18,479 bases of DNA from DATEAX01 sp035288145 (GCA_035288145.1 DATEAX010000031.1:1-18479), one strand, 5' to 3'; positions 6,232 to 13,045 are shown, counted from the stretch's first letter. The notes: generated by a model from the sequence alone, not told the origin. Numbers and translations are program-made.

Positions 6232-7235
6232 TTCTAAAACGACTTGGCATTGATCTCGGAACAACCAATATCTTGCTCTATATCCCGGAAAAGGGGATTG
6301 TTGTTAATGAGCCGTCGGTGGTGGCAATTGAGGTTTCCAATAATAAAATTATGGCCATTGGTCAGGAAGCCAAAGAAATGCTTGGCCGCACGCCGGACAG
6401 CATCATTGCCGCCCACCCTTTAAAGAACGGGGTGATTGCCAATTTCGGCGTGACCCGTTCGATGCTTCGCTACTACATTAATCGTTTAAGCGGCCGGATA
6501 AGAATCTTTAAACCAGACATTATGATCTCCATTCCCGCCGGGGCAACCTCCACCGAGCGGCGTGCCGTCGTTGATGCCGCCATTCAGGCCGGCGCCAAGG
6601 CCGCCTATCTCATCAAGAAACCGGTTGCCGCCGCTTTGGGCGCCGGCGTTCCCATTGCTTCGCCTTCAGGCAATATGATTATTGATATTGGCGGGGGAAC
6701 ATCGGAAGTGGCGGTGATCGCCTTGGGCGATATTATTGCCTCCAGCTCCGTCCGGATAGGCGGCAATGCCTTTGATGAAGCCATCCAAAACCAAATTCGC
6801 AAAAAATATAATCTTGTCATCGGTAGCTCAACCGCAGAGAGAATCAAGATTAAAATCGGTTCAGCTCTGCCGCTCAAAAAAAACCCGACCATGGAAGTTT
6901 CCGGCTGCAACGCCATCACCGGACTACCCGAAAGCCTCATCGTTTCCTCCTCCGACATCACCCTTGCCCTTCGGGATCCCTTAAATGAAATTGTTGGCGC
7001 CATCAAAACCGTTCTTCAGCAGACACCGCCGGAATTGGCCTCCGATGTTATGGATAAAGGCATTGTTATGACCGGCGGAGGGTCGCTTTTAACTGGGGTA
7101 AACTCGCTTTTTACAAAAATTATCGGCGTACCCTGCCAGACCGCCGAAGACCCTTTGCTCTGTGTCGCCAAGGGCACCGGACAAGCGATTGATAATTTAG
7201 AATCGTTCAAAAAATCCGTCTTATGGCTAAAATAA
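6228..7235 (+). CDS. mreB: Rod-shape actin homologue MreB, with unusual IKKP motif
   Basis: A bacterial actin that polymerises on the inner membrane face and directs wall synthesis; it fits with murA, whose stop it overlaps (ATGA). The 335-aa length is normal. The phosphate-1 motif IDLGTTN (8-14), phosphate-2 motif IIDIGGGTSEVAV (from 151) and adenosine motif MTGGGSLLTG near 280 are intact. The usual motif LIEEPMAAAIG reads LIKKPVAAALG here, so both acidic residues, including the Glu proposed as catalytic in MreB, are Lys130-Lys131. The rest is well conserved, so this is a real MreB/Mbl-type protein, perhaps with altered ATP hydrolysis. No mreC or mreD follows. Confidence 0.94.
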   Translation: MILKRLGIDLGTTNILLYIPEKGIVVNEPSVVAIEVSNNKIMAIGQEAKEMLGRTPDSIIAAHPLKNGVIANFGVTRSMLRYYINRLSGRIRIFKPDIMISIPAGATSTERRAVVDAAIQAGAKAAYLIKKPVAAALGAGVPIASPSGNMIIDIGGGTSEVAVIALGDIIASSSVRIGGNAFDEAIQNQIRKKYNLVIGSSTAERIKIKIGSALPLKKNPTMEVSGCNAITGLPESLIVSSSDITLALRDPLNEIVGAIKTVLQQTPPELASDVMDKGIVMTGGGSLLTGVNSLFTKIIGVPCQTAEDPLLCVAKGTGQAIDNLESFKKSVLWLK

Positions 7236-7241
7236 AATTGT

Positions 7242-7334
7242 TACGAAATACAAAAACATACGAAAATACAAAAAAATTAACTTTCGTATTTTTGCCTGCC
7301 TTGCCGCAGGCAGGTATCAAATTCGTATTTCGTA
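7242..7334. repeat. Nested inverted-repeat block
   Basis: Outer arms TACGAAATAC (7242-7251) and GTATTTCGTA (7325-7334) enclose an inner pair TACGAAA (7259-7265) and TTTCGTA (7282-7288), and then a GC-rich hairpin (GCCTGC 7294-7299 with GCAGGC 7306-7311). The last resembles an intergenic palindrome rather than a clean terminator. The block fills the gap between mreB and the GT4 gene. It could end the murA-mreB message or be a small mobile or recombination unit. Confidence 0.6.
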
Positions 7335-7349
7335 TCCACATGGATATTT

Positions 7350-8432
7350 ATGTTAATTGGCATTGACGCCTCCAAAGTGGCGAAAACTTATCAGAGCGGC
7401 ACCGAGGTTTATTCAACGGAAATCATCCGGGCGTTTTCAAGAATTGATCGTGAAAATCAGTACCTTTTGTATACCCCAAAACCGATCCGGGACAAGCTTC
7501 ACAATTTGGGGAAAAATTTTAAGGTCAAGATTTTACCCTTCCGGAAATTCTGGACCCAAATCCGTCTTTCGCAGGAAATGCTGGCCGCAAAACCCGACAT
7601 TCTTTTTATTCCCGCCCACACCTTGCCGCTTATCTTTCCCAAAAAATCAGTTGTCACCATCCACGACCTCGGGTTCAAACACTTCCCGGAACTTTACCCG
7701 CCGGTGGACATTCTTTACCATAACTGGGCCGCCAACCACTCGCTGAAAAACGCCCATCACATCCTTACTGATTCCGAATTTGTCAAAAAAGATCTCGGAC
7801 GTTTCTATCCGATTGACCCGCGCCGCATCAGTGTCGTCCCCTTGGGGTATGACGAACAGACCTATCGGCCACTCAAGACAAAAACCAGTAAAAAACCTTA
7901 CCTTTTTTATGTCGGCCGTCTCGAGGAAAAGAAAAACATTGTCGGCATGCTCCGGGCTTACCGGATTTTGCGCAAGGAAAAGGCAATCAAACACGAATTT
8001 CTTCTTGCCGGCCGGCCGGGTTTTGGTTTTGAGCGAATTAAAAAAGAAATTGACCTTTTGCCCGCGGAAATAAAACCGGATGTCATCATTTTGGGTTTTG
8101 TCGACCAGCAAAAATATGTCGAACTTTTAAAAAATGCTTCAATTTTATTTTTCTGTTCCTTTTTTGAGGGTTTTGGTCTTCCACTGCTCGAGGCGATGGC
8201 TTCGGGCATTCCGGTTGTCGCCTCCAATCGGACTTCGATTCCCGAGGTTTGCGGCAAAGCGGCAATTTTGGTTGACCCAAGCAAGCCGTTTGATATGGCA
8301 GTGGCTTTGAGTAAAATCATCCATAATCGGGGTTTGGAAAAAGCCCTCATTTCCAAGGGTTTGGCCCGCGCCTCGCTTTATTCTTGGGAAAAAACCGCCC
8401 GGAAAACTTTGGCGATTCTGGAGGGGTTGTAA
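7350..8432 (+). CDS. GT4-family glycosyltransferase, 360 aa
   Basis: A retaining GT-B glycosyltransferase that moves a sugar from a nucleotide sugar to an acceptor, probably a lipid-linked glycan or surface polysaccharide, at the inner membrane face. The N-terminal acceptor domain begins with MLIGIDASKVAKTYQSGTE. The C-terminal donor domain has PYLFYVGRLEEKKN near 185 and the EX7E motif at Glu273 and Glu281 (EGFGLPLLEAMASGIPVV), which binds the donor. The sugar and acceptor cannot be told from sequence. The ATG at 7350 has no clear ribosome site and follows the inverted-repeat block. Other nearby ATGs are in other frames. Confidence 0.9.
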   Translation: MLIGIDASKVAKTYQSGTEVYSTEIIRAFSRIDRENQYLLYTPKPIRDKLHNLGKNFKVKILPFRKFWTQIRLSQEMLAAKPDILFIPAHTLPLIFPKKSVVTIHDLGFKHFPELYPPVDILYHNWAANHSLKNAHHILTDSEFVKKDLGRFYPIDPRRISVVPLGYDEQTYRPLKTKTSKKPYLFYVGRLEEKKNIVGMLRAYRILRKEKAIKHEFLLAGRPGFGFERIKKEIDLLPAEIKPDVIILGFVDQQKYVELLKNASILFFCSFFEGFGLPLLEAMASGIPVVASNRTSIPEVCGKAAILVDPSKPFDMAVALSKIIHNRGLEKALISKGLARASLYSWEKTARKTLAILEGL

Positions 8433-8471
8433 AGTTTTTGGTAAAGGGATATTATAATTACAGGAGGACAA

Positions 8472-8633
8472 ATGACCAAAGCAGGAGATGTTCTTATCGT
8501 TATTTCGGTCATCGCCGTGATTTTATCAATGATTGGCGCCTTTGGCAGCGATCTATGGCTAGCATCGACCCAATGGGTGCTGGTGGCCGGGGTTCTGGCC
8601 ATCTGGGCGGTTTACGTCAAAATCAGAAGCTGA
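8472..8633 (+). CDS. Small two-helix membrane protein, 53 aa
   Basis: A short gene with a strong AGGAGG five bases before its ATG. It begins MTKAGD and then has two hydrophobic helices (about residues 7-24 and 35-49) joined by a short loop with Gly, Ser and Asp, and ends in KIRS. A TATAAT at 8453-8458 lies just upstream, but with no good -35 and almost too close, so the promoter is uncertain. The size and layout recall holin-like or other small hairpin membrane proteins, but no family is recognised. It lies 44 bases before another membrane-anchored gene that also has a strong ribosome site, so the two may be co-expressed. Confidence 0.75.
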   Translation: MTKAGDVLIVISVIAVILSMIGAFGSDLWLASTQWVLVAGVLAIWAVYVKIRS

Positions 8634-8677
8634 ATAGAAATATATGCCCCGACATAACGCCGGAAAGCGGAGGGGAA

Positions 8678-9142
8678 ATGTCTAAAAAAACCAATTTTTA
8701 TGTCCCTAAATGGCTGCTGGCGACAATGCTAATTTTGACAGTCGTCGCCGTTTTTTTGCAATTTTTTCCAAAATCCGTTGAAAGCCCGCTTTCGGAGCTT
8801 AAAAATCAGCCGCTGGTCAAAGTCCGCGAGCTTTCCGGCCGGGAGCTCGCCCTGGGAACTATTTTATATCCGGGAACGACCGATAATTCTCCTTCATCCT
8901 CCAACAAAACCACCCTGAAAACCACCGATTCTTCAGATGGCGTTATCGGCATTTACAGCCAAGATCTTTACAACCGGTATCCGGCAAATAAATTGACTTT
9001 GGATAATCAAATTAAAAGTGAAGCCTTGGATCAAAAAGCGATTGTCCTCACCTCTACCGGCAAAAGCGAAAAAATTATCGTGATTGCCTGGGCCGGCAAA
9101 GACGGCCTCACTTCCATTGAAATCGAAAAACATACCCTCTGA
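8678..9142 (+). CDS. Single-pass membrane protein, 154 aa
   Basis: A short cytoplasmic N-terminus (MSKKTNFYVPK) is followed by one hydrophobic helix (about residues 12-29). The rest is an outside domain of about 120 residues with a Ser/Thr-rich linker near 68-84. The end reads like a beta-rich module (IVLTSTGKSEKIIVIAWAGK). There are no cysteines, no lipobox and no LPxTG motif. The frame is open farther upstream, but GGAGGGG before the ATG at 8678 fixes the start. Unknown function, probably an envelope protein. Confidence 0.75.
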   Translation: MSKKTNFYVPKWLLATMLILTVVAVFLQFFPKSVESPLSELKNQPLVKVRELSGRELALGTILYPGTTDNSPSSSNKTTLKTTDSSDGVIGIYSQDLYNRYPANKLTLDNQIKSEALDQKAIVLTSTGKSEKIIVIAWAGKDGLTSIEIEKHTL

Positions 9143-9150
9143 ACCTGTTC

Positions 9151-9183
9151 ACCCCACCCCTGGGGTGGGGTAGAATTGGTTAG
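9151..9183. repeat. REP-like palindrome, left copy
   Basis: ACCCCACCCC (9151-9160) and GGGGTGGGGT (9162-9171) form a near-perfect palindrome followed by AGAATTGGTTAG. Positions 9153-9183 match 9887-9917 exactly (31 bp), in direct orientation on the other side of the transposase gene, whose stop codon begins right after this copy. Confidence 0.8.
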
Positions 9184-9184
9184 A

Positions 9185-9853
9185 CTAGTTTTCTTCTAAT
9201 AACAAAGTTTTAATTTTGGCAAGTTCTTGTTGATACGTGACCCTGTCGCTGACAAATTTGCGATAAGATGGGTCTTTTTTTATTAGTCCCTCATATTCAC
9301 ATAGTTTTAGGCCTTTTGGATATCCCAAATATTCATTAAAAGAAGAGAGAGACCATTCCTCCGGTCTGTCAACTAAAAATGCTGTTACCGGATTCAAATG
9401 CAGATATCTTGTCAAATGAAGCAACTGTTCATCCGTGTCAACCAAAACATTTTTAAACTTTCCTTCCCACAGGGGCCCCTTGCGGTCATGTTTGGTGTTA
9501 AAATATCGAGAATAGCTATTTAATATATTACCGTAATATTTCGAAATACCTTCGTCAACCAACTGCTTTAGGATAAGATGAATATGGGTCGGCATTAAAC
9601 AGTAAGCAATTATTTGAACAATCTTTTCTTTTTCACGAACGGTTCTTTCCAAGAAAATATTTAAATCTACCTTTAACGCGCCTTTTAGAGCAATAAAATC
9701 CGAAAACTTTCGAGACGTTTCAACCTGATAATATTTTAATAACTGCATCATTCGCAGATAATCACCTGATGTATTGAAAATTTGATAATCGGCGATACTG
9801 CGATTAAATACGTGATAGACCTCTCCTGTTATTAGCGGTATTTTCCTTTGCAT
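9185..9853 (-). CDS. REP-associated tyrosine transposase (Y1/IS200-like)
   Basis: A single-strand DNA transposase of the Y1 (HUH) family, 222 aa. The metal-binding His90-Ile91-His92 lies in LMPTHIHLILKQ. The catalytic tyrosine is Tyr114 or Tyr117 in NSYSRYFN, followed by the family pattern GPLWEGKFKN. The N-terminus GEVYHVFNRSI is typical of the RAYT branch (TnpA-REP), which acts on REP palindromes and is usually kept as a single chromosomal gene. Here the gene lies between two identical REP-like palindromes. A TATAAT (9865-9860) is only six bases before the ATG, so the message should be leaderless. The -35 region falls in or beside the right-hand palindrome. There is no sign of frameshift or truncation. 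Confidence 0.9.
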   Translation of the reverse strand: MQRKIPLITGEVYHVFNRSIADYQIFNTSGDYLRMMQLLKYYQVETSRKFSDFIALKGALKVDLNIFLERTVREKEKIVQIIAYCLMPTHIHLILKQLVDEGISKYYGNILNSYSRYFNTKHDRKGPLWEGKFKNVLVDTDEQLLHLTRYLHLNPVTAFLVDRPEEWSLSSFNEYLGYPKGLKLCEYEGLIKKDPSYRKFVSDRVTYQQELAKIKTLLLEEN

Positions 9854-9859
9854 ATTTCT

Positions 9860-9865
9860 ATTATA
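9860..9865 (-). promoter_or_regulatory. -10 box of the transposase gene
   Basis: A perfect TATAAT on the minus strand, six bases before the ATG at 9853. No good -35 box is present at 17 nt; that region borders the right REP-like copy, so copy number or fold of the palindrome could influence expression. Confidence 0.5.
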
Positions 9866-9885
9866 GCAACTTCTAACCGTTTTGC

Positions 9886-9917
9886 ACCCACCCCTGGGGT
9901 GGGGTAGAATTGGTTAG
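9886..9917. repeat. REP-like palindrome, right copy
   Basis: Shares 31 bp (9887-9917) with the left copy, including the palindrome and the AGAATTGGTTAG tail. One C is missing from the outer left arm, so the stem is slightly weaker. Confidence 0.8.
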
Positions 9918-9940
9918 GAATAAGAAGGAACTTTAAAGCA

Positions 9941-9973
9941 TAAAAATCGGCGGGTGACAAAAGTCCGCCCGCC
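9941..9973 (-). terminator. Minus-strand intrinsic terminator
   Basis: Read on the minus strand, GGCGGG (9973-9968) pairs with CCCGCC (9954-9949), with an inner GAC/GTC and a TTTT loop, then a short T run (9946-9942). A 26-base core differs at only two positions from the hairpin at 16753-16778. It serves the small minus-strand gene at 9994-10194. Confidence 0.7.
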
Positions 9974-9993
9974 AACATCTGGCGATACTATCG

Positions 9994-10194
9994 TCAAATA
10001 ATATGGGATACGCCAAGAAGACCAATTGATATGATTAGGGCAACGATGGCGCACAAAATCACCAAGACTATTTTCCTATCTGACCGCCAAGCAATACACT
10101 TATACTGCCATATATAAATCCAATGCAAAGAACACCGGAAATGATAATGGTCGCTGATTATAGTGACGACATTAGCACTTAATTCATCCCCCAT
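9994..10194 (-). pseudogene. Probable frameshifted small membrane protein
   Basis: The open frame from the ATG at 10194 encodes 66 aa, but only its end is membrane-like (KIVLVILCAIVALIISIGLL). The Trp-rich middle looks unnatural. In another frame the same middle encodes a clean hydrophobic helix (TIIISGVLCIGFIYGSISVL) ending GGQIGK and then a stop. One extra A in the four-A run at 10074-10071 (minus strand) would join it to KIVLVIL. A second shift would be needed near the N-terminus. A terminator lies just downstream and the layout matches the intact two-helix gene at 16798-16953. I read this as a decayed or sequence-error copy of a small two-helix membrane gene. No good ribosome site is seen. 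Confidence 0.4.
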
Positions 10195-10226
10195 GCCGCT
10201 ATCAAGTATAGTTTTTATTTAATCTC

Positions 10227-10255
10227 TTGCTTTGTCAAGGAGAAAACGCTAAAAT
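10227..10255 (+). promoter_or_regulatory. Promoter for the WecG/TagA gene
   Basis: TTGCTT (10227-10232), 17-nt spacer, TAAAAT (10250-10255). The predicted start near 10262 is about five bases before the ATG at 10267, again an almost leaderless message. Confidence 0.55.
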
Positions 10256-10266
10256 GTCATTAAAAT

Positions 10267-11010
10267 ATGGCAAAAATTTTGGATGTCAGAGTTGATAATT
10301 TGACTTTCAATCAGGTGATGGCAAAAATCAACCTTTTTTTGTGCGGCAAAAAATTAAGGCAAATTGTCACCTTGAACCCAGAATTTGTCCTTGCGGCTCA
10401 AAAAGATAAAGAATTTAAGATAGTCCTTAATCAGGCAGATTTAAGCATTCCCGATGGTTTCGGTTTGAAAATTGCGGCCGCGATTACTGGCCAAAAAATC
10501 GGCGAAAGAATCACCGGTGTTGATTTAACCTGGGAATTGGCAAAATTGGCCTCCGAACGCGGCGACTCAATCTTTTTCTTGGGTGGCGCGCAAGGCGTGG
10601 CCGAAAAAGCCGTCAAAAGAATAAAAATGATTTATCCCAATCTTAAAGTTGCCAGCACTTATGCGGGAAATCCGGATGATAAAGAAACTATCGGAATCCT
10701 CAAAAAGGCAAAACCTGATATTCTTTTAGTTGCTTTTGGAGCGCCGAAGCAGGACAAATTTATCGCCGGATTAAAACACCGCTATTCGGGTTTGCCAAAG
10801 GTGGCTATGGGCGTTGGCGGCACCTTTGACTATATCTCCGGCAATATCCCAAGGGCCCCGCACTGGATGAGAAAAATCGGCCTCGAATGGCTCTACCGGC
10901 TTTTCCGCCAGCCCTCGCGTTTCGGAAGGATTTTCCGGGCCGTGGCGGTTTTTACCTTTCTGGTGATGATTCGGCGACTCTTAACCCTCTCCCGACCCGA
11001 CAGGCATTGA
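10267..11010 (+). CDS. WecG/TagA/CpsF-family glycosyltransferase (GT26)
   Basis: Transfers a sugar (in known members N-acetyl-mannosamine or its acid) to an undecaprenyl-diphosphate-linked GlcNAc in teichoic-acid or surface-polysaccharide synthesis, at the inner membrane face. Family motifs appear in order: VTLNPEFVLAAQKD (35-47), IPDGFGLK with the likely catalytic Asp63, GERITGVDL (79-87), DILLVAFGAPKQ (151-162) and GVGGTFDYISGNIPRAPHWM (182-201). The Arg-rich C-terminal segment, RLFRQPSRFGRIFRAV, is thought in TagA to dock at the membrane. At 247 residues it is full length. Exact donor and acceptor are unknown. The last codons overlap the -35 box of the STAS gene promoter. Confidence 0.93.
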   Translation: MAKILDVRVDNLTFNQVMAKINLFLCGKKLRQIVTLNPEFVLAAQKDKEFKIVLNQADLSIPDGFGLKIAAAITGQKIGERITGVDLTWELAKLASERGDSIFFLGGAQGVAEKAVKRIKMIYPNLKVASTYAGNPDDKETIGILKKAKPDILLVAFGAPKQDKFIAGLKHRYSGLPKVAMGVGGTFDYISGNIPRAPHWMRKIGLEWLYRLFRQPSRFGRIFRAVAVFTFLVMIRRLLTLSRPDRH

Positions 11011-11035
11011 CATTTTGATTTAAATGTTCTAAACT
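11007..11035 (+). promoter_or_regulatory. Promoter for the STAS operon
   Basis: TTGACA (11007-11012, overlapping the stop of the preceding gene), 17-nt spacer, TAAACT (11030-11035). The start is expected near 11042. Confidence 0.75.
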
Positions 11036-11066
11036 TAATAAGTGTGTGAAGGGGGTGGCGACGACC

Positions 11067-11444
11067 ATGGCAATGTCTCTAACAATCACTGTTGAACATC
11101 TTGAGCCTGCTAATGCCCACGTCTTGGTCTGCTTGGTCTGCGCTGGAGAAATCTCCTTGCAAACCTTGGCAACAGTTCGTCAATCGGTCAACTCGTTGAT
11201 CAAGAGTGACAATTTCGTCAAGGGTGACCAGCTAATCCTCGATCTCTCGGATGTCAACTTTATCGATACTTCTGGTCTGGGAGCTCTGCTCGGCATCAAA
11301 GATATCTGGTCCGACGAGCGCGGGCGACTCGCCCTTGTCATCAATCCCATCGTTAAGCAGAGATTCGAGATAACCGGCCTTGATCGTTGGTTCGAGATAT
11401 ATCCTAACCGCGATGAGGCCTTGAAACAACTCGCCCACAGATAA
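11067..11444 (+). CDS. STAS-domain anti-anti-sigma-type protein, 125 aa
   Basis: A small cytoplasmic STAS protein, in the class of SpoIIAA/RsbV antagonists that bind an anti-sigma kinase when unphosphorylated. The diagnostic motif VNFIDTSGLGALLGI is present, with Ser69 at the site phosphorylated in SpoIIAA, and the rest (GRLALVINPIVKQRFEITGL) fits the domain throughout. The frame is open from GTG at 11046, but AAGGGGG at 11049-11055 makes ATG 11067 the better start. A second in-frame ATG is at 11073. It is followed by a small Cys protein in the same operon. No kinase (RsbW/SpoIIAB-like), phosphatase or dedicated sigma factor is encoded in the window, so the partner must be elsewhere. Confidence 0.9.
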   Translation: MAMSLTITVEHLEPANAHVLVCLVCAGEISLQTLATVRQSVNSLIKSDNFVKGDQLILDLSDVNFIDTSGLGALLGIKDIWSDERGRLALVINPIVKQRFEITGLDRWFEIYPNRDEALKQLAHR

Positions 11445-11460
11445 CCAAGGAGGGAAAAGG

Positions 11461-11655
11461 ATGGGACGGTTGAAAAAACCGGAAGTGGAAAAGATTATCA
11501 AATCTCTTGGCCATTTCCGCCCCTCGTCATATTTACGCTCCACAGATGAGCTATCGGACTGCAGGAAACGGCATATGTCCGTCTGTGAGGGCTGCCGTGA
11601 AAAAGCCCAAGACCAAATCGCCCGAAACCTTCAGGCCGAGAAAGTCCTGGTCTAA
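11461..11655 (+). CDS. Small Cys-containing protein, 64 aa
   Basis: A basic, soluble protein with a strong AAGGAGGG before its ATG. Cys34, Cys42 and Cys45 (DCRKRHMSVCEGC), with His38 nearby, could form a zinc site. A helical C-terminus follows. No family recognised. It starts 16 bases after the STAS gene and ends just before a strong terminator, so the two genes form one transcription unit. A role as a partner of the STAS protein is possible but only inferred from the pairing. Confidence 0.7.
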   Translation: MGRLKKPEVEKIIKSLGHFRPSSYLRSTDELSDCRKRHMSVCEGCREKAQDQIARNLQAEKVLV

Positions 11656-11682
11656 TCCATCAACCTACCCCTCGCTCAAGCT

Positions 11683-11713
11683 CGGCTCCGACATCTCGTC
11701 GGAGCCGTTTTTT
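11683..11713 (+). terminator. Strong intrinsic terminator of the STAS operon
   Basis: CGGCTCCGAC (11683-11692), loop ATCTC, GTCGGAGCCG (11698-11707): a perfect 10-bp stem followed by six Ts. Confidence 0.95.
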
Positions 11714-11727
11714 AACCCCGCCCGCCG

Positions 11728-11757
11728 TTGACTTAAAGAAATATTATGATATATAGT
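11728..11757 (+). promoter_or_regulatory. Upstream promoter (P1) before nusA
   Basis: TTGACT (11728-11733), 18-nt spacer, TATAGT (11752-11757). The expected start is near 11763, only a few bases ahead of the small terminator at 11770-11794. Confidence 0.5.
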
Positions 11758-11769
11758 AGTAGCAGAGAT

Positions 11770-11794
11770 GGTAAGTTTTAGACTTACCTTTTTT
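11770..11794 (+). terminator. Short intrinsic terminator or attenuator before nusA
   Basis: GGTAAGT (11770-11776), loop TTTAG, ACTTACC (11782-11788), then six Ts. It would stop transcripts from P1 after only about 30 nt. It may be an attenuator, or a second stop for read-through from the STAS operon. Confidence 0.65.
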
Positions 11795-11821
11795 GTTAGC
11801 GTTTTTCCTAAAAGCCCATAT

Positions 11822-11850
11822 TTGACATAAACGCACAAACATTTTATAAT
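11822..11850 (+). promoter_or_regulatory. Consensus promoter (P2) of the nusA operon
   Basis: TTGACA (11822-11827), 17-nt spacer, TATAAT (11845-11850), a perfect consensus match. The start is expected near 11857, about 25 nt before the nusA ATG, with an AAAGGAG ribosome site in between. Confidence 0.85.
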
Positions 11851-11867
11851 GTAAAGTACAGTTTACA
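11850..11867. promoter_or_regulatory. Palindrome over the nusA transcription start
   Basis: TGTAAA (11850-11855) and TTTACA (11862-11867) are perfect inverted arms six bases apart, covering the expected start site next to the -10 box. This is a good position for a repressor or autoregulatory site, though a 6-bp palindrome can occur by chance. Confidence 0.4.
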
Positions 11868-11881
11868 TTCAAAGGAGCTTT

Positions 11882-13045
11882 ATGCCCATTTCACCTTTTA
11901 CGGCCGCCATCAACCAAATCTGCGACGAAAAAGGTTTATCCAAAGAAGTAGTTTTGGAAACCATTGAGGCGGCGGTGGCCGCCGCCTACCGCAAGGACTA
12001 CGGCCGGCCAACCCAAAATATCAAAGCCAAATTCGATCCCGAAACCGGTCAGGCCAAAATCTGGCAGGTTTTCGAGGTAACCGAAGAAGTTGAAGACGCG
12101 GAAAATCAAAAGACCGTCAAAGAGGCGAAAAAGCTCAAAAAAACCGCCAAACTTGGCGAACAGGTGGAAATCCCTCTTAAACCCCAAAACGAATTCGGCC
12201 GCATTGCCGCCCAGACGGCCAAACAAGTCATCATCCAGCGCATCCGCGAGGCCGAAAGGGAAATGCTTTATCAGGAATTTAAGAAACAGGAGAATAAAAT
12301 CCTAAACGGTGTTGTCCAGCAGATTGAAGGTTCGGCGGTGATTGTTGACTTGGGCAAATTAAACGGTCTGATGCTTCCTTCGGAACAAATTCCCCAAGAA
12401 AAATATTATTCCGGCGAACGTCTCAAGGTTTTTATTCTGGGGGTTGAGGAAACCAGCCGCGGTCCCCAAGTCCTGATTTCGCGGGCCAATCCCGAGCTCA
12501 TCAAGGGTCTTTTCGAACTGGAAGTGCCGGAAATTTCTGCCGGCACGGTTAAAATCGAAGGCATTGCCCGAGAAGCCGGTTCGCGCTCCAAAGTGGCGGT
12601 TTCATCGCTTAAAGAAGGGCTGGATCCGGTCGGTTCCTGCGTCGGCCAACGGGGCACGCGCATTCAGGCGGTCTTAGCGGAAATCGGCGATGAAAAAATC
12701 GATATTGTTTTATTCGATAAGGACGATGCCCTTTATATCTCCAATGCCCTTTCTCCTTCAAAGGTACAGGAGGTAAAACTCCATAAAAAAGAAAGAAAAG
12801 CCACCGTCTTTGTCATCCTTGACCAGCTTTCTTTGGCCATCGGCAAGGGCGGTCAAAATGTCCGTCTGGCCTCAAAATTGACCGGTTGGAGCATTAATAT
12901 TGAAAAGGCGCCCGAAGCAGAAGTTAAGAAGGCGCCGGCCGAAAAGCAAACAGAGAAAACCAAAGCGAAAAAAGAAGCCGTAAAAACCACAAGCAAAACG
13001 CCAAAGAAGAAAACCAAAAAGGCCGCAAAAAAGGTTCAAAAATGA
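11882..13045 (+). CDS. nusA: Transcription termination/antitermination factor NusA
   Basis: Binds RNA polymerase and nascent RNA and modulates pausing, termination and antitermination. The order is an N-terminal polymerase-binding domain (to about 130), an S1 domain (about 135-200, GVVQQIEGSAVIVDLGK), KH1 (DPVGSCVGQRGTRIQAV) and KH2 (LAIGKGGQNVRLASKLTGW). The last 45 residues are an unstructured Lys/Ala/Thr-rich tail in place of acidic repeats, which may bind RNA. The ATG at 11882 has a good AAAGGAG. The stop overlaps the clpC start (ATGA). Tandem promoters, a small terminator and a palindrome precede it, so expression is probably controlled; NusA autoregulation is known in other bacteria. 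rimP, the usual neighbour, is missing. Confidence 0.96.
   Translation: MPISPFTAAINQICDEKGLSKEVVLETIEAAVAAAYRKDYGRPTQNIKAKFDPETGQAKIWQVFEVTEEVEDAENQKTVKEAKKLKKTAKLGEQVEIPLKPQNEFGRIAAQTAKQVIIQRIREAEREMLYQEFKKQENKILNGVVQQIEGSAVIVDLGKLNGLMLPSEQIPQEKYYSGERLKVFILGVEETSRGPQVLISRANPELIKGLFELEVPEISAGTVKIEGIAREAGSRSKVAVSSLKEGLDPVGSCVGQRGTRIQAVLAEIGDEKIDIVLFDKDDALYISNALSPSKVQEVKLHKKERKATVFVILDQLSLAIGKGGQNVRLASKLTGWSINIEKAPEAEVKKAPAEKQTEKTKAKKEAVKTTSKTPKKKTKKAAKKVQK

Noticed and set aside
8384..8677. Longer version of the 154-aa membrane protein
   Set aside because: The extension overlaps the glycosyltransferase end and the 53-aa gene. GGAGGGG before 8678 marks the start.
9151..9917. CRISPR-like array
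   Set aside because: Only two direct copies about 730 bp apart with a gene between them. There is no regular spacing and there are no cas genes.
10205..10238. Minus-strand promoter with TTGACA for the broken small gene
   Set aside because: The only -10-like TATACT is 22 bases away, too far for a normal promoter.
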